Positions 6,472 through 9,147 of a stretch of DNA of 9,147 nucleotides are shown one piece after another. Source of the stretch: an uncultured Collinsella sp. Lineage in GTDB: Bacteria > Actinomycetota > Coriobacteriia > Coriobacteriales > Coriobacteriaceae. The stretch is taken from the NCBI GenBank assembly GCA_905209765.1, contig CAJLUE010000068.1, forward strand, positions 1 to 9,147, written 5' to 3'. The position numbers and the translations under genes were made by a program. The notes beneath the pieces are model-generated. The model worked only from the letters and a program-made list of their open reading frames with translations, had not been told where the DNA came from and did not search any database. The first letter of the stretch is position 1. Each line of letters opens with the position of its first letter.

Positions 6472-7434
6472 TCACGATTTTCTCAAGATGTTCGTAATCC
6501 AGAGCAAAAGCGCGGTCTCCGAATCGGCCGAACCCTTGAGCGCGAGCTCTACATCGACGGCACCCTCGAGCGCGGCAACGAGCTCGGTCATCGAAAAACG
6601 ACGCGCCCAGGTAAGGTGATTCTTGACCTGCCAGGCCTGGAGCTTGAGCGTCGCGGCGAGCTCACGCCCCTGTCCACGCCCATCGAGCGCCTTAGCAACA
6701 ATCAGCTCACGGATGCGACCGCATAGCAGCGTGTAGGTCCACACGTAACTCTTAGAGGGCAGAAGCTTAAAGAGCTCGAGCGAGCGCCGCATATCGCGAG
6801 CCGAGACGGCATTGAGGAAGTCCCAGGGTTGAACCTCGGCCGTGCGCACGATCAAACGCTCCACGTCGGCAAGCTCAATCTGGGGCGCCTCGACCATCTG
6901 GGCGAGCTTTGCCAGGTCGTTATCGAGCATGCGCGTGTTTTCGCCAGAGCGCGAGACGAGCTCCTCGGCAGCAGCCGTCGAGATGGACTTACCGTGCTGC
7001 GTCGCCATCTGCTGGACGCGGCGCGGCAGTTCCCAGCGCTTGGTACCCGAGCAATCGACGATAGCCTTCTTGTCGATCTTGGCGATTGCCTTATACAGGC
7101 GCGTATTCTTGGCAAGTGAGTCGGCGATAATGAGACAGACCGTCGTGGGGCTGGGACTTGCGAGGTACTCGACAAGCGGTTCCGAGACCGCCTTGGCGAG
7201 CTTGAAGCAGCCGTCGAGGATCACCAGGCGAAACTCGCTACCCATGGGAAAGGTATTGAGCGAGCCGATGATCGACTCGATATCGGGATCTTTCGTCATG
7301 TCGCGTTCATCGAGGTTGAACTCAACCATGCCCGACTTTTCCAAGCGAGCTTTCATACGCGAGACGGCGTGGTCGCGCTTGACCCCATCGGTACCGACGA
7401 TCAGATATGCCGGCAGCAGACCGGTTTCGGACAT
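6472..7434 (-). CDS. holA: DNA polymerase III, delta subunit (clamp loader)
   Basis: Subunit of the replicative clamp loader that opens the beta sliding clamp. It is 320 residues (E. coli HolA is 343). Sequence conservation in this family is low; supporting features are the N-terminal YLIVGTDGVKRDHAVSRMK, the strand LVILDGCFKLAK, a degenerate AAA+ fold without Walker motifs as expected for delta, the segment GENTRMLDNDLAKLAQMV matching the conserved delta helix (NxLxxELxKL-like), and the C-terminal collar-type helices ending in ALLLWITNILRKS. Position between comEC and rpsT is the classical holA locus and strengthens the call. The ATG at 7434 is preferred: GAGAGGGGAG lies directly upstream (7439-7448) and the N-terminus fits the family. 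In-frame ATG 7476 lacks a binding site and overlaps the predicted -10 box. Confidence 0.92.
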   Translation of the reverse strand: MSETGLLPAYLIVGTDGVKRDHAVSRMKARLEKSGMVEFNLDERDMTKDPDIESIIGSLNTFPMGSEFRLVILDGCFKLAKAVSEPLVEYLASPSPTTVCLIIADSLAKNTRLYKAIAKIDKKAIVDCSGTKRWELPRRVQQMATQHGKSISTAAAEELVSRSGENTRMLDNDLAKLAQMVEAPQIELADVERLIVRTAEVQPWDFLNAVSARDMRRSLELFKLLPSKSYVWTYTLLCGRIRELIVAKALDGRGQGRELAATLKLQAWQVKNHLTWARRFSMTELVAALEGAVDVELALKGSADSETALLLWITNILRKS

Positions 7435-7474
7435 TGCGCTCCCCTCTCGCAGACCCTCGAATTCGTACCGTGCC

Positions 7475-7504
7475 ATTTTAGCCCAGGGGCACACAGCGCG
7501 CCAA
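7475..7504 (-). promoter_or_regulatory. Candidate promoter of holA
   Basis: The minus strand has TTGGCG (7499-7504), an 18-nt spacer and TAAAAT (7475-7480) in the 78-bp gap after comEC. The -10 is preceded by GGGC. The predicted start near 7468 leaves a leader of about 34 nt containing the GAGAGGGGAG ribosome binding site. No terminator is visible between comEC and holA, so read-through is also possible. Confidence 0.45.
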
Positions 7505-7512
7505 CAGCAGCA

Positions 7513-9147
7513 TCACGGTCGCTGACATCGCATCGCAAAGCCCTTCGCGGTCGGCTTGATGGTGATATCACCGTGTTCGATGGTGCATGCGAATGCACCA
7601 CCCGCTTCCTTAACGGCATCGATGCAGGCGTCAGATGGATGGCCGTAGCGGTTGCCCTCGCCCGCACTCGCGATAGAGAGCTCGGGCTTAAGCGTTTCCA
7701 GCAGGTCTAGGTCGACAGAAACCTTTGAGCCGTGATGTCCCAGCTTGAGCACATCGATATCCCCCACCTTCTGTACAAACTCGCGTTCCTGATCGAGCTC
7801 GGCATCACCGGTGAGTAGCATGCGGAGACTCTGGCCTCCTTGGACATAACTGAGCAGCAAGACAAGCGAGTCTTCATTGCCCTCGCCATCCACCGTGTCA
7901 AACGGCCACATCACACGAGCCCGAAATGCGCCGATATCGATCGCGTCCCCGCGAGCCACCTGCCGGTACGTTACGCCCGGGCGATTTAGGACCTCAGCGG
8001 GCGCATCCTCCAGCGCATTAGCCGCGACCGCAATGGTTCCAACTGAAAACTGATCAAGCACATCGGGAAGGCCACCCCAATGGTCTTCGTCCCAATGCGT
8101 CACGAAGACGGCGTCGATATGGTGAACGTTATTGCGCACCAGCGCGCTTACCACGCGCTCATCAAGACCACAGTCGACGAGCGCCACGGCGCCACCCTGA
8201 CGAACCAGGATCGCATCGGCCTGGCCAACATCGAGCACCGTTGCCGAAGGCGGCGCATATCGATCCCAATAGACATACGGAACAACCGCAGCAAGCATCA
8301 AACATAGCAACCCCACCGCCATGGGGCGTGCGCGGGGACGTGGCCACCAGACCAGCAGAACCGCCAGCAAACACGGCACTAGATAAATCCACATGCTATC
8401 GGGCGGCACGCTCACGGATGCACCCGGCACGGCGGCATACAGCTGCTCGAAGAACAGCGCGCAACGGGCGGCAATCATGGGCACAACGAGCGCCCAAGCT
8501 TGCAACGGCTCCACGAGCGAAAAGGGAACCAGCACGATTGACACAGCAAGCAGGAGACTCACCACCGGACCGATGACCGCATTCGCCAGCGGAGCAATGA
8601 GCGAGAACGTACCAAAGGCAGGAATGGTGATGGGAAGTGTCGCCAGTTGCGAGCAAAGCGTGACGGAAAGCATGCTGGCAACGCCCGATGGCACACCCAG
8701 CTTACCCAAAGCGTAGGTCGCATAGGGGCAAAAGCACAGAATGGCAAAGACGCTGGCACATGAAAGCTGAAAGCCCATCTCGAACAGCACCGTCGGCCGC
8801 AGCAGCACAAAGATGGACATAGTTACGAAAAGTGCCGAAAGGCCGTGCCGGCGACGCCCCGCGCCGTTTACGACAAGCGTCGCGAACACCATGCAGCACG
8901 CGCGCACGGCCGAGGGAGACGCGCCCGTAAAGGCAGCGTAACCCACAAGCGTTATCGCCAATATCGCCCGCTGAAGACCACGTGAACACCGAGTCATTTG
9001 CAAGACGCCCTCGATTACAAACCCCACGATAGCCAAATGGCTGCCCGAGACGGCGATAAGATGCGCCGTTCCCGTCACCGAAAACCAGTCGCCCGCCGGC
9101 TGGGCGCGCAGCTCGGCCGAACGACCGCAGACGACACCGGCTATGAG
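7513..9147 (-). CDS. comEC: ComEC/Rec2 DNA-uptake channel protein, N-terminus cut by window edge
   Basis: Inner-membrane channel that carries single-stranded DNA into the cytosol during natural transformation. The 544 visible residues begin inside the protein: the frame is open through the window end at 9147, so the GTG at 9078 is internal. Visible parts: the competence domain (about 1-290), starting with TGTAHLIAVSGSH (25-37) and containing many membrane helices, then a metallo-beta-lactamase-like domain (about 300-544) with DVGQADAIL, metal-binding THWDEDHWGG (350-359), LTGDAE (445-450), GHHGS (470-474) and NRYGHP near the end. The usual DVGQGD reads DVGQAD. Metal ligands look intact, consistent with the proposed nuclease role of this domain in some ComEC proteins. 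The missing piece should be the N-terminal OB-like domain and first helices; comEA would be expected just outside. Whether this organism is naturally competent cannot be told from here. Confidence 0.95.
   Translation of the reverse strand, partial: LIAGVVCGRSAELRAQPAGDWFSVTGTAHLIAVSGSHLAIVGFVIEGVLQMTRCSRGLQRAILAITLVGYAAFTGASPSAVRACCMVFATLVVNGAGRRRHGLSALFVTMSIFVLLRPTVLFEMGFQLSCASVFAILCFCPYATYALGKLGVPSGVASMLSVTLCSQLATLPITIPAFGTFSLIAPLANAVIGPVVSLLLAVSIVLVPFSLVEPLQAWALVVPMIAARCALFFEQLYAAVPGASVSVPPDSMWIYLVPCLLAVLLVWWPRPRARPMAVGLLCLMLAAVVPYVYWDRYAPPSATVLDVGQADAILVRQGGAVALVDCGLDERVVSALVRNNVHHIDAVFVTHWDEDHWGGLPDVLDQFSVGTIAVAANALEDAPAEVLNRPGVTYRQVARGDAIDIGAFRARVMWPFDTVDGEGNEDSLVLLLSYVQGGQSLRMLLTGDAELDQEREFVQKVGDIDVLKLGHHGSKVSVDLDLLETLKPELSIASAGEGNRYGHPSDACIDAVKEAGGAFACTIEHGDITIKPTAKGFAMRCQRP

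Noticed and set aside
9076..9078. GTG at 9078 as the start of comEC.
   Set aside because: The frame continues to the window edge, the upstream residues (AGDWFS) fit the protein, and the family's N-terminal domain would be missing; this is an internal valine codon.

Overview
The window is a dense run of housekeeping genes, all on the minus strand, so transcription goes from high to low coordinates. DNA is GC-rich, and coding takes up nearly all of it; the longest gap between genes is about 130 bp. The gene order (comEC, holA, rpsT, lepA, then hemW and dnaJ) is a chromosomal backbone order known from Gram-positive bacteria. Protein composition, GC content, GTG starts and TANNNT-like -10 boxes fit an actinobacterium; the protein sequences look most like Coriobacteriia (a Collinsella-type gut organism). 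That assignment rests on recognition, not on a search. I see no mobile element, CRISPR array, tRNA or rRNA.

Layout in direction of transcription: (1) comEC, the DNA-uptake channel, enters from the right edge without its N-terminus. (2) holA, the delta subunit of the DNA polymerase III clamp loader, has its own candidate promoter in the short gap. (3) rpsT, ribosomal protein S20, has an extended -10 promoter and a leader that can fold, and ends in a textbook intrinsic terminator. (4) lepA (elongation factor 4), dusB (tRNA dihydrouridine synthase) and hemW (radical-SAM heme chaperone) form a tight operon with gaps of 4 and 2 nt; lepA starts only 25 nt after the terminator and may be leaderless. 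(5) Two J-domain proteins follow. The first is unusual: J domain, Gly-rich linker and complete DnaJ zinc finger, but the substrate-binding C-terminal domains break off and are replaced by about 90 residues of predicted membrane helices. The second is an ordinary DnaJ start that runs off the left edge.

The common theme is translation and protein quality control: S20, LepA, DusB and the J proteins. HolA and ComEC belong to the neighbouring replication/competence block. The best candidate for something under-described is the membrane-anchored zinc-finger J protein, which sits where many Gram-positive genomes carry hrcA. Secondary points are the probable leaderless lepA behind a terminator, the foldable rpsT leader, and a CTYGGGTA promoter-like element repeated before three genes.
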